A DNA stretch of 55,916 bases, from contig CM074821.1 in NCBI GenBank assembly GCA_037447605.1, positions 1,108,548-1,164,463 on the forward strand. The letters are read 5' to 3'. Below are positions 43,940 to 54,225 of this stretch, one piece after another. The notes beneath the pieces are model-generated. The model saw only the letters and a program-made list of their open reading frames with translations, was not told the DNA's origin and made no database searches. The position numbers and the translations under genes were made by a program. Position 1 is the stretch's first letter, and every line of letters starts with the position of its first letter. This DNA is from Zygnema circumcarinatum (lineage: Eukaryota; Streptophyta; Zygnematophyceae; Zygnematales; Zygnemataceae).

Positions 43940-44417
43940 GTCCTCTGCACTATCAAGGGCCTTACTTGCTCCAAATGAAGCAGAACACAAGGAACTAGCT
44001 CCAAGGAAATCAAACAGAGCAACAAACCAAGTGCACCACCTCAGGTCCTCTCCCGCGTCCTACCTGCAGCTCCCTACACCTCTCTACATCCTTATCACTT
44101 CAATCTTCTTGTAACTCGAACTTCTTAGAACTCTCCCATTACCAGCACCAGAGCAGATGAGGGTTCCGATTTCCGATTCTTTGTGCTCTCGAATAAAGAA
44201 AAGTCTCTGAATTGGGAGTAGCCCAATGTAGATTCCTTTCAGAAGATTGATACACAAAACGACAACTCTGAAACCAACCGGGTCTGCAGAAAAACTTGAA
44301 ACTTAGCCTAATTAAGCAAAGTCAGACCACAAAGCTACCTTCGAACCTACAAGCAAGTGACATATACAGCTGTTCTCTTATCTTCTTCGCCTTTTTCTCA
44401 GTCCTTTTTGACTTGAC

Positions 44418-45979
44418 TTACACTTCTAAAACTTGACTCCCCTGTTTTTTCCGAATTGCACGTTGCTCTCTTGGGCGCAACTCTCTCACATTTCGGTCTG
44501 CAGCTTTGAAGTCCTCCAATGGCTGGTCATGAAATGGATGACTGGCATCTGGAAACAAACGCAGCTTTCTCATGCGATCCTGGAACCCATGACCAAAGAC
44601 CGACCGTTAGGAAGTCTTAACATATGAAACAGAGGGAAAAAAACGTATCTCTCATGCGAACGTAAACCATAGCCTGTCCAGATCACGAATTCACTCGGCA
44701 TGGAGGCACCAAAATTCTTCAAAAAAAAGATTTATCGTTTTTCGAGATCAAGTTCGCCAAGTTTGTGCAAACAACAAACTCGCCCTCCTTTACCCCCCTT
44801 GCAGCATCAACTGATGGGAGAAGGAAAGGCGAATACATCACGCAAGCGATTCCGGGGAAGCATGCGTAGCACTGCCTTCCGAAGGACTTCAGTTGCATCT
44901 CGTTGCATCTGCTCCTTTGCCGTGCGTTCCTTTATGCCACCGATGTACCTGCACAATTTCCAACCAATGAAATGTCAACGTGGCTGGAGAGGACGAAGGC
45001 CACAGTAGATCAAGTACATGACACCAGATCGAGGTCAAATGTTTCCGAGACATACCCTGTATGCCAGTAATACACCTTATCGGTTGCTTTTTTCCCAGTC
45101 AAGACCACCTCCCGAGTATTGACTACTACACAAATATCGCCATCATCACGGTTCGGCGCATATGTTGGTTTGTCTTTACCCTGCAGAACTACTGCTATTT
45201 GTGACGCCAACCTGCCTACAACCTGCGATCCAACGACAGAAGATATTGGAACATTATAAGGTGCGACATAACGGATTGACGGCTACAACCTCTAGGGACG
45301 CGAAGAGAATTAGTATATGTGGATGCCTACAGAACAAAAACCTGCTTTCGAAAGGATCTGCACACAATCATGGAAAGCTTATTGTGCCCCACAAAAACTG
45401 GAGGATTACTCAAAGGAACACATGTAAGTGATTCTTTCGAGTCGTTTAGGCTTGCATCTCTTTCCAAGGCATGAAGATTGAATGTCAGAGTAGGGTTTAA
45501 GACACCGAAGTAGACGTAGGAGGGTATACCATGGCATGGAGTATGGCTCAATTCATCAAGCATCATAATCATACTGCCATGTCCTGTGAGGCCTGCCAAA
45601 ACATGTGAAGCTGGCATACTGCAAAACCTTAAGAGAAGTTTATAAACCATTCTGAATAACTTTGAAAAAGGTGTAGTGTACCATATGCCCAAAAGTGCAT
45701 ATCACACTATTTCAGAATTTCGCATACACTTTGAGTTGTGTGCATGGATGACGGAAACCTGTCGCCTTTGTTCAAGACGAGAGAATGCATATACGAACAT
45801 GCATCAATCCACTCATCCATCCAGGAGCTAATATGCTTCACCTGCAAAAGTGGTCTCACTTGAAACATACGTCTTTTTGCAGTTTCTAAAGCTTTACGCA
45901 CCTGATTCTTCGCATCAAAGAAGCGCCAACGCAAGCCTTCGATGGCGGAAGGTGTCAGTCCTGCAGTCGCCCTCTGCAT
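44418..45979 (-). CDS. Mitochondrial large-subunit ribosomal protein uL13 (L13), four exons
   Basis: Component of the mitochondrial large ribosomal subunit. Exons 45979-45902, 45222-45056, 44948-44837 and 44579-44418 join in phase to 172 residues. Motifs match plant mitochondrial L13 throughout: [96 protein letters not shown] and a basic C terminus. The ATG at 45979 is the conservative start. An alternative short upstream exon (ATG near 46112, MVAAPAAFTTAASKLAPDIS) spliced to 45970 would add a targeting-like N terminus. The gene lies in tandem behind the glycosyltransferase, about 480 bases apart, and its 5' side is a giant GA tract. Confidence 0.92.
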
Positions 45980-46374
45980 GACCGCGTGCCATGCTGCAGT
46001 TCAGGAAGGTGCGGACAGGGAAGAGTGCGAAGAAATAGGGAAAAGAAGCACATAGAAATGTCTGGTGCAAGTTTTGAAGCGGCAGTTGTGAAGGCAGCTG
46101 GAGCAGCAACCATCTGCCGCAAATAATGCTGTGGATCAGGAAAACGATCACAAACACAACTTAAGTGGCTTTGTTCGCCACTTAGGAACAAAACCTTAAC
46201 AGATACGTCATCTTTCCATCCAAAGCCCGCCCCACATCTCTCATACACGCACACATTTCAATTCTGCTTCCCGGAAGTAAAGGGAAGATATGACTAGAAT
46301 AAGCGGCAACAAGTTTCATCGTTACAGCGAGTGCCAGACTGCAGAAAGAAGTGAGAGAGCGAGTGAGAGAGAGG

Positions 46375-47239
<865 letters not shown>

Positions 47240-47433
47240 AGGGGGGGAAGGAACAGACCCTCGCGGCTGACATGCTCATGCTCGGCCGAGCCCCCCTCCC
47301 CTCCCTTGGGAGCGTCCAAGAGCTCCGCTAGTACTTCAAGCTTCCTGCAAGAGTGGGAGCAGCCAGGGCCGAAGTCACCCTTCCAAGATTTTAGGGCTCA
47401 GCGCCGCCTCTCAACCTGCCGCCCAGGAACTAG

Positions 47434-47468
47434 GGATGGATGGATGATGGATGGATGGATGGATGGAT
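47434..47468. repeat. (GGAT)n microsatellite
   Basis: Short tetranucleotide run with one interruption (GATGATGG). Confidence 0.8.
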
Positions 47469-47689
47469 AGGTCATGGGCGCATGGCCCCATGGGTTTTAT
47501 TGAGGACCTGACGTGGATCAACCTCGCTGACGTCTCTCCGCACGCGCGGACGGTCGAAGTCCAGCAGTTGAAGGTACGTTTGAAAAAAATTGGAGTCGCA
47601 GGTTGCAAACTTTACTTTTCGCCTCAGTTTGCATCTCCGGAGCTTCAACCAGTTGAAGGACGTTGAACCATGGAACCGCAGCACCCAAC

Positions 47690-48030
47690 CATTAATATGT
47701 AACGTCTCCAACCATTTCAATGATTACCCAAGCAATGGATTCATCATTAGTTGCATCCAATGGTTGCCAACCATTGCAATTGGATCGCCAATGGTTCCGA
47801 ACCATTGGATCGTGAGCTAGCCAACCATTGCCCAGTTCCGCGTGGTTCCCCATGCTGATTTCGTCCATGTACATTTGGTGGCATCGCCATCGTGAGTTCA
47901 ATGAAATTTTCCTTCAATTTTTTCTTCCATCGCCATCGTGAGATCTTTGCCAATGGTTCCGAACTATTGGATACAATGGTTGCCGCCCATTGGATTCATC
48001 CAATGGTTGGACAGTCCATTGGGGTCCGAC
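47690..48030. repeat. Palindromic AATGGTTGCCAACCATT repeat cluster 5' of eIF6, containing dispersed repeat copy 2
   Basis: Repeated CCAATGG, CCATTGG and GGTT...AACC motifs. CAATGGTTGCCAACCATTG (near 47758) is a perfect 19-base odd palindrome, and CAATGGTTCCGAACCATTG (near 47790) is a variant of it. The minus-strand dispersed repeat copy (47834-47902, MNSRWR frame) lies within. The same core occurs in the arrays at 52.6-53.6 kb. Confidence 0.75.
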
Positions 48031-48304
48031 CTGTGCAAGTTTGAAACGATTACCCTGAAGAAATCGCGATAATCCTGCAAAGGAGTACTCCATCTAAACT
48101 ACATTCAGACGAGGAATTTTTGTTTGTGCTCTTGTTCGGAAAATTTTTTGTCCCCTCCCCCCTCCGCCACCCGCCCGGCGGAGGTCACCCTTCCGCGATC
48201 AGGGTTGAGGATCCCTCCGCGCTCTTTGCTGGACCGTTACTCTGTGTACAGCATTCCCATTGAGCCATCGAGGGTTTAGCCTTCGATGGCATCAGCCAAT
48301 CCAG

Positions 48305-48360
48305 GTCTGCCACGTACACACTTATCTACGTGTCGAGGTCTGATTGGAGCACGTGTCAGG
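48305..48360 (+). promoter_or_regulatory. eIF6 promoter motif cluster (ACGT boxes and CCAAT box)
   Basis: CCACGTAC (48310), TACGTGTC (48328), an inverted CCAAT box CTGATTGG (48340) and GCACGTGTC (48349) fall within 56 bases, about 260-310 bases before the eIF6 start codon. No TATA box was recognised. The role is inferred from position and motif type. Confidence 0.45.
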
Positions 48361-48618
48361 GGGCCCTCGGAATTCCGCCCGGACGACTTTGCAAGACCTG
48401 CACCTTTTTCCAAATCTTGGAAGCAGGAATCCCCATAGGTCACTCTTCCGAGATTAGGGCTAAGAGCCCCCCTCTGCTCAAACTTCTGCAGCACGCCGGC
48501 CCTTTGCGCTTCCCTCACGCATCGCTCTGACAAGTCCCGCTTGTACTTCAATTTTTGAAGAACTTTTCTTTTCTGTTCTTGCATAGTTAGGATCCTTTTC
48601 CTTAATCTGCATCAAATT

Positions 48619-50902
48619 ATGGCGATCAGTAAGTTTGAACATCTCTCTTGTCGAGAGTGCCCTTTGCTTACTGTCTTCCGTTGACGTTATTTGAACTGTT
48701 CTTGGCCTATCTTAAGTTGCTTCAAGAATTTTTTGAAAGAGGAGAACCTGTATTGATGAAATGTAACATGCTTGTCCGATTATGCCGTTGGTTCAAATGT
48801 ACGACATCTCATCATCATCTCTCTTTCTCATCTGAACTCTCTCTCTCTCTCTGTTTCTCTCTTATGCTCTGCATAGACTTGTTTGTTTTTTAGTCGAGGA
48901 CTGTCACTTAATCTAGCAATTGATTCGGTTCATTAATTAGCGCCTCTCTTTGATGTGCAGGAGCGCAATTTGAGAACAGTGGGGAAATTGGTGTTTTTTC
49001 CAAGCTGACAAATGCCTACTGTTTGACAGCCATTGGTGCTTCAGAGAATTTTTACAGGTGAGAAACAAACTGCAAGAAGAACTTCGGACAGTCTCCCAAA
49101 CAACAAGCATCCATCCACGAGAGTTTTTTTTTGCCACCAATGGTTTTGCTATCATGCATGAGTTAAAGAGCATTGTACATCTAAGGATCCTCTGAATTTA
49201 ACGCGTTCATTTCAGCACCACCATTTGCGTTCCTGTCACTTTTGATGCCCTCTCCAACCGTAAACATGCCGATATGCCTTTTTATCGTTCCTCATTGTTC
49301 AATAATCGTTGCAGCACGTTTGAGGCTGAGCTTCCGGATATACCTGTTGTAAAGGCATCTGTTGCCGGCACTCGAGTGATTGGGCGAATGGTTGTAGGTA
49401 TGATTTTTTTTTTTTTTTTTGGCTTTGGAACATCGCCACAAATGACCATTGGTCCTAATTTGTGTTCAACCATGCACTACCAATTGATGCTAGACCGGCA
49501 AAAGCCTGAATATCACAGTTGAAGTGCAATCGTTCTTTACAAACTGTTTGTTGCTATTGAATACAGGTAATAAGAACGGTTTGTTGCTGCCAAGTTCAAC
49601 AACAGATCAAGGTATGTGCAACCTTCCCAGCTCCAGCATGTAACTTTTTTTCTCATGCTTGCTTTTCTTATACCACTCTTTGATGTGTTCCTTCATTGGA
49701 TTAAGCTCAACTTGCCTTGGCAGAATTGAACTTGCCATTTGAAATTTTCATACTTTGCGGTGAAAACGCTTGACCCTTTTTTTCGTCGGTTTTTCTCGTT
49801 GTGCAGAGCTCTTGCACATTCGAAATAGTCTGCCTGACGGTGTGGTGGTTCAAAGAGTTGAAGAAAGACTATCAGCTCTTGGTAACTGCATAGCGTGCAA
49901 TGACTATGTCGCTTTGATTCACACGGACCTTGACAGGGTACGCAAAGGGGGATGGATACAGGGCTATGGTGAAGTCAGAGATAGAGCTTTGGCTACAATA
50001 GGTGTTGTGCAGTGTTTGTGAAGACCTGTATGCAGCCATTCTAGCGTCAGTCATGTCGCATCCTTTTCACGTGCATCGTATTGCTTTCGTTTATGTAGTA
50101 CCCTCATTCAGATATTGTGCACGGTCTTGTTTAGAGATGGTTCGCTGGATTTTGATTTCAAGTCACGTATCATCGTCATCATTGTCAGCTCCGATCTGTT
50201 TCTTTTTCCATTATTGCAGGAAACCGAGGACCTGGTTGCAGATGTTTTAGGTGTTGAAGTTTTTCGACAAACTATTGCTGGGAATATCCTTGTAGGCAGC
50301 TATTGTGTCTTCAGCAACAGAGGGGGACTGGTAATTCACTTCCCATAGATATGTGTATCCTTCCTTGCCTGATTGCGTTTGCTGATCCCCATTTGTAGTT
50401 AGGCAAGAAACGAATGTTTTCTGGACGCATTGATCGTTGTTAGCGGTGTTTCATAAAAGGTCTGATGGCGATTGCACAAAAAGAGTAACCAATCCTTCTC
50501 CTTAACCGTTTGAGTCTTTCAGTCGAAGGGATCTTCTTTCATGTCACAAGATGTTCAGTTTAATTCATCAGAACTTAAATGAATGAGGTGTGATAGTTGT
50601 CTTTTTGTAAGTCAGACACATGTCTTTGCATGCTTTACATGCAGGTGCATCCGCACACGTCAGTGGAGGATCTGGATGAGCTCTCGTCTCTCCTCCAAGT
50701 GCCTTTGGTGGCAGGAACTATCAACTGTGGAAGCGAGGTGATTGGAGCGGGGCTCGTGGCAAATGACTGGGCAGCCTTCACCGGCCTCGACACAACAGCC
50801 ACAGAGCTCAGAGTCATTGACAGCGTGTTTCACCTCCGGGAGACGCAGCCGAGCAGTGTTGTGAATGAAATGCGGGCATCACTAGTCGATACTTTGGTTT
50901 GA
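48619..50902 (+). CDS. EIF6: Eukaryotic translation initiation factor 6 (eIF6), seven exons
   Basis: Anti-association factor that binds the 60S subunit (via uL14), prevents premature joining to 40S and is needed for 60S biogenesis in nucleolus and cytoplasm. Coding exons 48619-48628, 48961-49057, 49315-49397, 49567-49611, 49807-49937, 50220-50330 and 50645-50902 join in phase to 244 residues, essentially the plant length. The first coding exon has only ten bases, so the first intron splits codon 4 (M-A-I-R). Conserved blocks: [127 protein letters not shown] and the C-terminal [14 protein letters not shown]. The open frame is intact. Both flanks carry palindromic repeat arrays. Confidence 0.96.
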
Positions 50903-51205
50903 GGTACTTCTGCTGGCATGTATTTTTGCACCCACATTCAATCTGTGCTGCTGCAGTCAGCAAGTTGGTACCTATTGGCAAGCAAAAGGAATAAAGAACA
51001 GGCCATTATCTTCGTTCACTTTGGGTTAGAATTGACAGTGGAGGCCTGGAATTTCGTAGCCTGTCTCCATGGCATGAAGTTGCACCGTGGTACATGACTT
51101 ATGTGTGGCGTCTTAACGTGCATCTTGATGTGATGCCATGGGTCTGCGTGTGTGGGTTGGCATACAGTCCTACTGGTTCACATACAGTCCTCATTCCTCA
51201 AGCAC

Positions 51206-51322
51206 GCCGGCCATTACCATAGTCTGGGCCAGATTAATCGTGGAGCTCTCAAGTTTCGTGTGGTTGACTATATTTGTATAGGCCAGACTATTTTTTAGCC
51301 CAGAATAATGGTGATAAGCTAG
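51206..51322 (+). repeat. Dispersed repeat, second copy, with short inverted ends
   Basis: Related to 30409-30550. TAGTCTGGGCC (51220-51230) is inverted as GGCCAGACTA (51281-51290), so about 71 bases could fold into a stem-loop or represent a tiny inverted-repeat element. It lies about 300 bases beyond the eIF6 stop codon. Confidence 0.6.
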
Positions 51323-51502
51323 AAAAGTTAGTTACATCCGAATAAGATATTTTGCCAAAGAAATCCGTGGCAAGTAGCATAAGCACCAGCTGCAGCAGCA
51401 CCAGCAATTGAAACCCCTCCAGACAGAGAGGGAAAAGAGAGGACAGGGAGGACGGAGAATAAAAAATCCAATCAACATTGTTGATGTTGAATTGCTGAAT
51501 CC

Positions 51503-51691
51503 AATGGCTGGCAATCACCCGTTGTATGCAATGGCTGGCAACCGACAACTGAATCCAATTGCTGGCAACCACCGGTTGTTTGCAATGGCTGGCAACCGTC
51601 CATTGAATCCAATGGCTGGCAACCATCGGTTGTTTGCAATGGCTGGCATCCAGCCATTGAATCCAATGGCTGGCAACCGACCACTACAGGG
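51503..51691. repeat. 27-bp alternating minisatellite, block 1 (7 units)
   Basis: Units start every 27 bases (51503, 51530, 51557, 51584, 51611, 51638, 51665). Each begins AATGGCTGGCAA (one AATTGC variant). Two unit types alternate, one ending near GAATCC and one near TATGC or TTTGC. This gives nine-residue peptide periods such as NGWQPTIES and NGWQSTVVC in open frames. Confidence 0.95.
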
Positions 51692-51866
51692 GAGGGGAGG
51701 GGGAGCAGAGAAGAGCAGGGGTGGAATGCGCTATTCCACACCTGCAATTTCAATTCCAAGAGACTGTTGTCCGACTTGACATCGCCGTGAATGATTGCGG
51801 GCTTCGCCTGCGGGTGGAGGTATGAGACCTCACGCCCCCAAACTTTTCCATCCTGTGGGCTGTGGC

Positions 51867-52190
51867 AATGGCTGGCAACCGACCATTGAATCCAATGGCT
51901 GGCAATCAACCGTTGTATGCGATGGCTGGCAACCGACCACTGTATCCAATGGCTGGCAACCATCGGTATTTTGCAATGGCTGGCAACCAACCATTGAATC
52001 CAATGGCTGGCAATCAACCGTTGTATGCAATGGCTGGCAACCGACCACTGAATCCAATGGCAGGCAGCCACCGGTTGTTTGCAATGGCTGGACACCAACC
52101 ATTGAATCCAATGGCTGGCAATCAACCGTTGTATGCAATGGCTGGCAACCGACCACTGAATCCAGGCGGGCAACCAACAGTTGTATGCAC
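51867..52190. repeat. 27-bp alternating minisatellite, block 2 (12 units)
   Basis: Perfect 27-base spacing from 51867 to 52164 with the same alternation of GAATCC-type and TATGC-type units (54-bp dimer). The last unit is a distinct variant beginning CCAGGCGGGCAACCAACAG. All frames stay open; not coding. Confidence 0.95.
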
Positions 52191-52445
52191 AAGGGCTGTA
52201 ATCTTAGCACAACTTCATGAACTACTATCTGTATACATATACACTTGTATGAGCATGCATCTACAAATGAACTTGACGGACTCGTTTGTAGATTTCTGCC
52301 CTTGTATGGCGACGAGCAGATGAACCGATGCCAACCCTAATCCTGCAGCGCTTGGCCCGAGTGCCCTGTGCAGCTGTGTACCAAACCTCGTACGGGTGTG
52401 CGCGGAAGGTCGTGGCGGGCCTGTACCTGGCGAGCGCGGTCAGGT

Positions 52446-52553
52446 TGGGGCTGGCAACCGACCACTGAATCCAATGACTGGTAGCCACCGGTTGTTTGCA
52501 ATGGCTGGCATCCAACCATTGAATCCAATGACTGACAATCAACCGCGTTACAA
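52446..52553. repeat. 27-bp minisatellite, block 3 (4 diverged units)
   Basis: Four units at about 52446, 52473, 52500 and 52527, with substitutions such as AATGACTGGTAG. It is joined to the 42-bp palindromic array that begins about 30 bases downstream. Confidence 0.85.
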
Positions 52554-52579
52554 ACTGCACAGATCGGACCATTAGACAA

Positions 52580-52756
52580 ACCAGTCGACTGGTTGGCAAC
52601 CAGTGGTTGCGGACCGAAACGACCATTCGACTGGTTGCCAACCAGTGCCGCCGGATCGAAACAACCATTCGACTGGTTGCGAACCAGTGGCGCAGGACTG
52701 AAACAACCATTCGACTGGTTCGGAACCAGTGATCCAATGGTTGGCAACCATTGAAT
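52580..52756. repeat. 42-bp palindromic array, block 1
   Basis: CGACTGGTT recurs at 52586, 52628, 52670 and 52712, exactly 42 bases apart. Each unit centres on ACTGGTTGCCAACCAGT, a 17-base odd palindrome, or a close variant, and is spaced by GGACCGAAACAACCATT-like sequence. It ends with CAATGGTTGGCAACCATTG, a perfect palindrome of the AAT type. Confidence 0.95.
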
Positions 52757-52839
52757 TTCTGAAATTAAAATAAATTGCAAAAATGGGTCGTATGTGTTTT
52801 TTGGTGGGTTGCCAACCGTTGACAACTAGTGTAACAAGC

Positions 52840-52925
52840 CTGATGCGTACAGATGTGTACGGATCCGTACAGCCGAGTCGTACGGTTGTACGGGAATTCT
52901 GTACGGCCGAACCGTAATAGTTTTC
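52840..52925. repeat. Cluster of GTACGG motifs with a 14-bp palindrome
   Basis: GTACGGATCCGTAC (52857-52870) is a perfect palindrome, followed by several further GTACGG and GTACAG motifs. Related CGTACGG and TAGTACGG motifs occur near 54170-54200. Confidence 0.6.
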
Positions 52926-53553
52926 TCCGAAACGCCGACGGCATTTTGGTAACTGTAGTGTTCAGTTCGCTACAACTAGTGATTTAATGGTTGCCAACCA
53001 TTTGATTTAATGGATATAACCATTCGACTGGTTGCCAACCAGTGCCGCCAGATCGAAACAACCATTCGACTGGTTGCCAACCAGTGGTTGCGGACCGAAA
53101 CAACCATTCGACTGGTTGCCAACCAGTGGCATCCACTGGTTCCAAACCAGTCGACTGGTTGCCAACCAGTGGATCCACTGGTAGGCAACCATTCGACTGG
53201 TTGCCAACCAGTGGTTGCGGACCGAAACAACCATTCGACTGGTTGCCAACCAGTAGACGTCCAACCATTGCCATCCAATGGTTGTCCAATGGTTGCCGAT
53301 CCACTGGTCCGAACTGTGAATGGTTTTCTCCAAAACGCCGACGGCATTTTGGTAGCTGTAGCGTTCAGTTCGCTACAACTAGTGATTTAATGGTTGCCAA
53401 CCATTTGATTTAATGGATATAACCATTCGACTGGTTGCCAACCAGTGGTTGCAGACCGAAACAACCATTCGACTGGTTGCCAACCAGTAGACGTCCAACC
53501 ATTGCCATCCAATGGTTGTCCAATGGTTGCCGATCCACTGGTCCGAACTGTGA
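52921..53553. repeat. Tandem duplication (403 bp and 230 bp copies) carrying 42-bp palindromic arrays
   Basis: Copy A (52921-53323) and copy B (53324-53553) begin with the same TTTTCTCC-AAACGCCGACGG phrase and end with GATCCACTGGTCCGAACTGTGA. Copy A has CGACTGG units at 53025, 53067, 53109, 53152, 53194 and 53236 (spacing 42, 42, 43, 42, 42). Copy B has two (53428, 53470). The length difference is about four units. Both contain TAATGGTTGCCAACCATT as well. Confidence 0.9.
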
Positions 53554-53555
53554 TA

Positions 53556-53711
53556 AACTGGCTGGCAACCGACCACTGAAACCAGGCGGGCAACCAACAG
53601 ATGTATGCAATGGCTGGCAACCAACCATTGAACCCAATGGCTGGCAATCAACCGTTGTATGCAATGGCTGGCAACCGTCTACTGAATCCAGGCGGGCAAC
53701 CAACAGTTAGA
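53556..53711. repeat. 27-bp minisatellite, block 4
   Basis: About six units, starting with AACTGGCTGGCAACCGACC. The variant AGGCGGGCAACCAACAG appears both near the start and at the end, as it does at the end of block 2, showing that blocks 2 and 4 derive from one another. Confidence 0.85.
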
Positions 53712-53876
53712 TGCCAAATTTTCATGTCAGATTGTCAGATTGTTGTCAGAGACAGAGAGGGAGAACAAGGAACAGAACAGGAAACTGGACTGAGGCACGT
53801 AATGGCAGTCTCGATCCGGCCTTCGCACTTGTGAACGGACTTCTGTGCAGTGCCAGTACCGCACAGTACATGTACA

Positions 53877-53960
53877 GTAGGACCCCGTCATATTTTCCAC
53901 CTACATTTGGCAAAAATCGGGCGAAAATATTGTATTTGGCAAATATATAAGGTCCGGTGG
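53877..53960. mobile_element. Possible relic of a CAGTAG-type MITE
   Basis: TACAGTAGGACCCC followed by CATATTTTCC resembles the left end of the intact MITE at 3053, and GGGCGAAAATATTG resembles its inverted right arm, but the right terminus is not preserved. A degenerate GGCAAATATATAAGGTCC lies further right. Confidence 0.35.
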
Positions 53961-54004
53961 TTACCAATAAAGTAGAGCGGAATTGGCGTTAGAGTTCATG
54001 TGTA

Positions 54005-54225
54005 TGTCCGTACGTATCGTATCGCATCACATCGTGATCGTTTTCTCGTCATATCGCACCGCGATCGCGTCAGATCGTGACGTGGCTAACCGCATACGCA
54101 TATGAAGCACTTTAGCGCCATCGAGGTAGCAAACCAAAGCTTCACTCGGTGAACGGCTACTACAGCTCGTACGGCTAGTACGGATAGTACCGTATCGGGT
54201 CATATCGTATCGTATTGAAGCCAAA
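54005..54225. repeat. TATCG/GCGATCG-rich low-complexity segment
   Basis: Repeated TATCG, ATCGTG and GCGATCGCG motifs at 54015-54082 and again TACCGTATCGGG, CATATCGTATCG near 54188-54213. Probably degenerate simple repeats; no gene seen. Confidence 0.5.

Noticed and set aside
52580-53500. CRISPR-like appearance of regularly spaced palindromic repeats
   Set aside because: The spacers are near-identical repeat parts, not unique sequences. The genome is eukaryotic and no cas genes are present.
51472-53651. Long overlapping frames with repeated GWQP or CQPL peptides on both strands
   Set aside because: The 27- and 42-bp periods are multiples of three and lack stops in several frames at once, so openness is automatic. 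There are no unique domains or splice signals.
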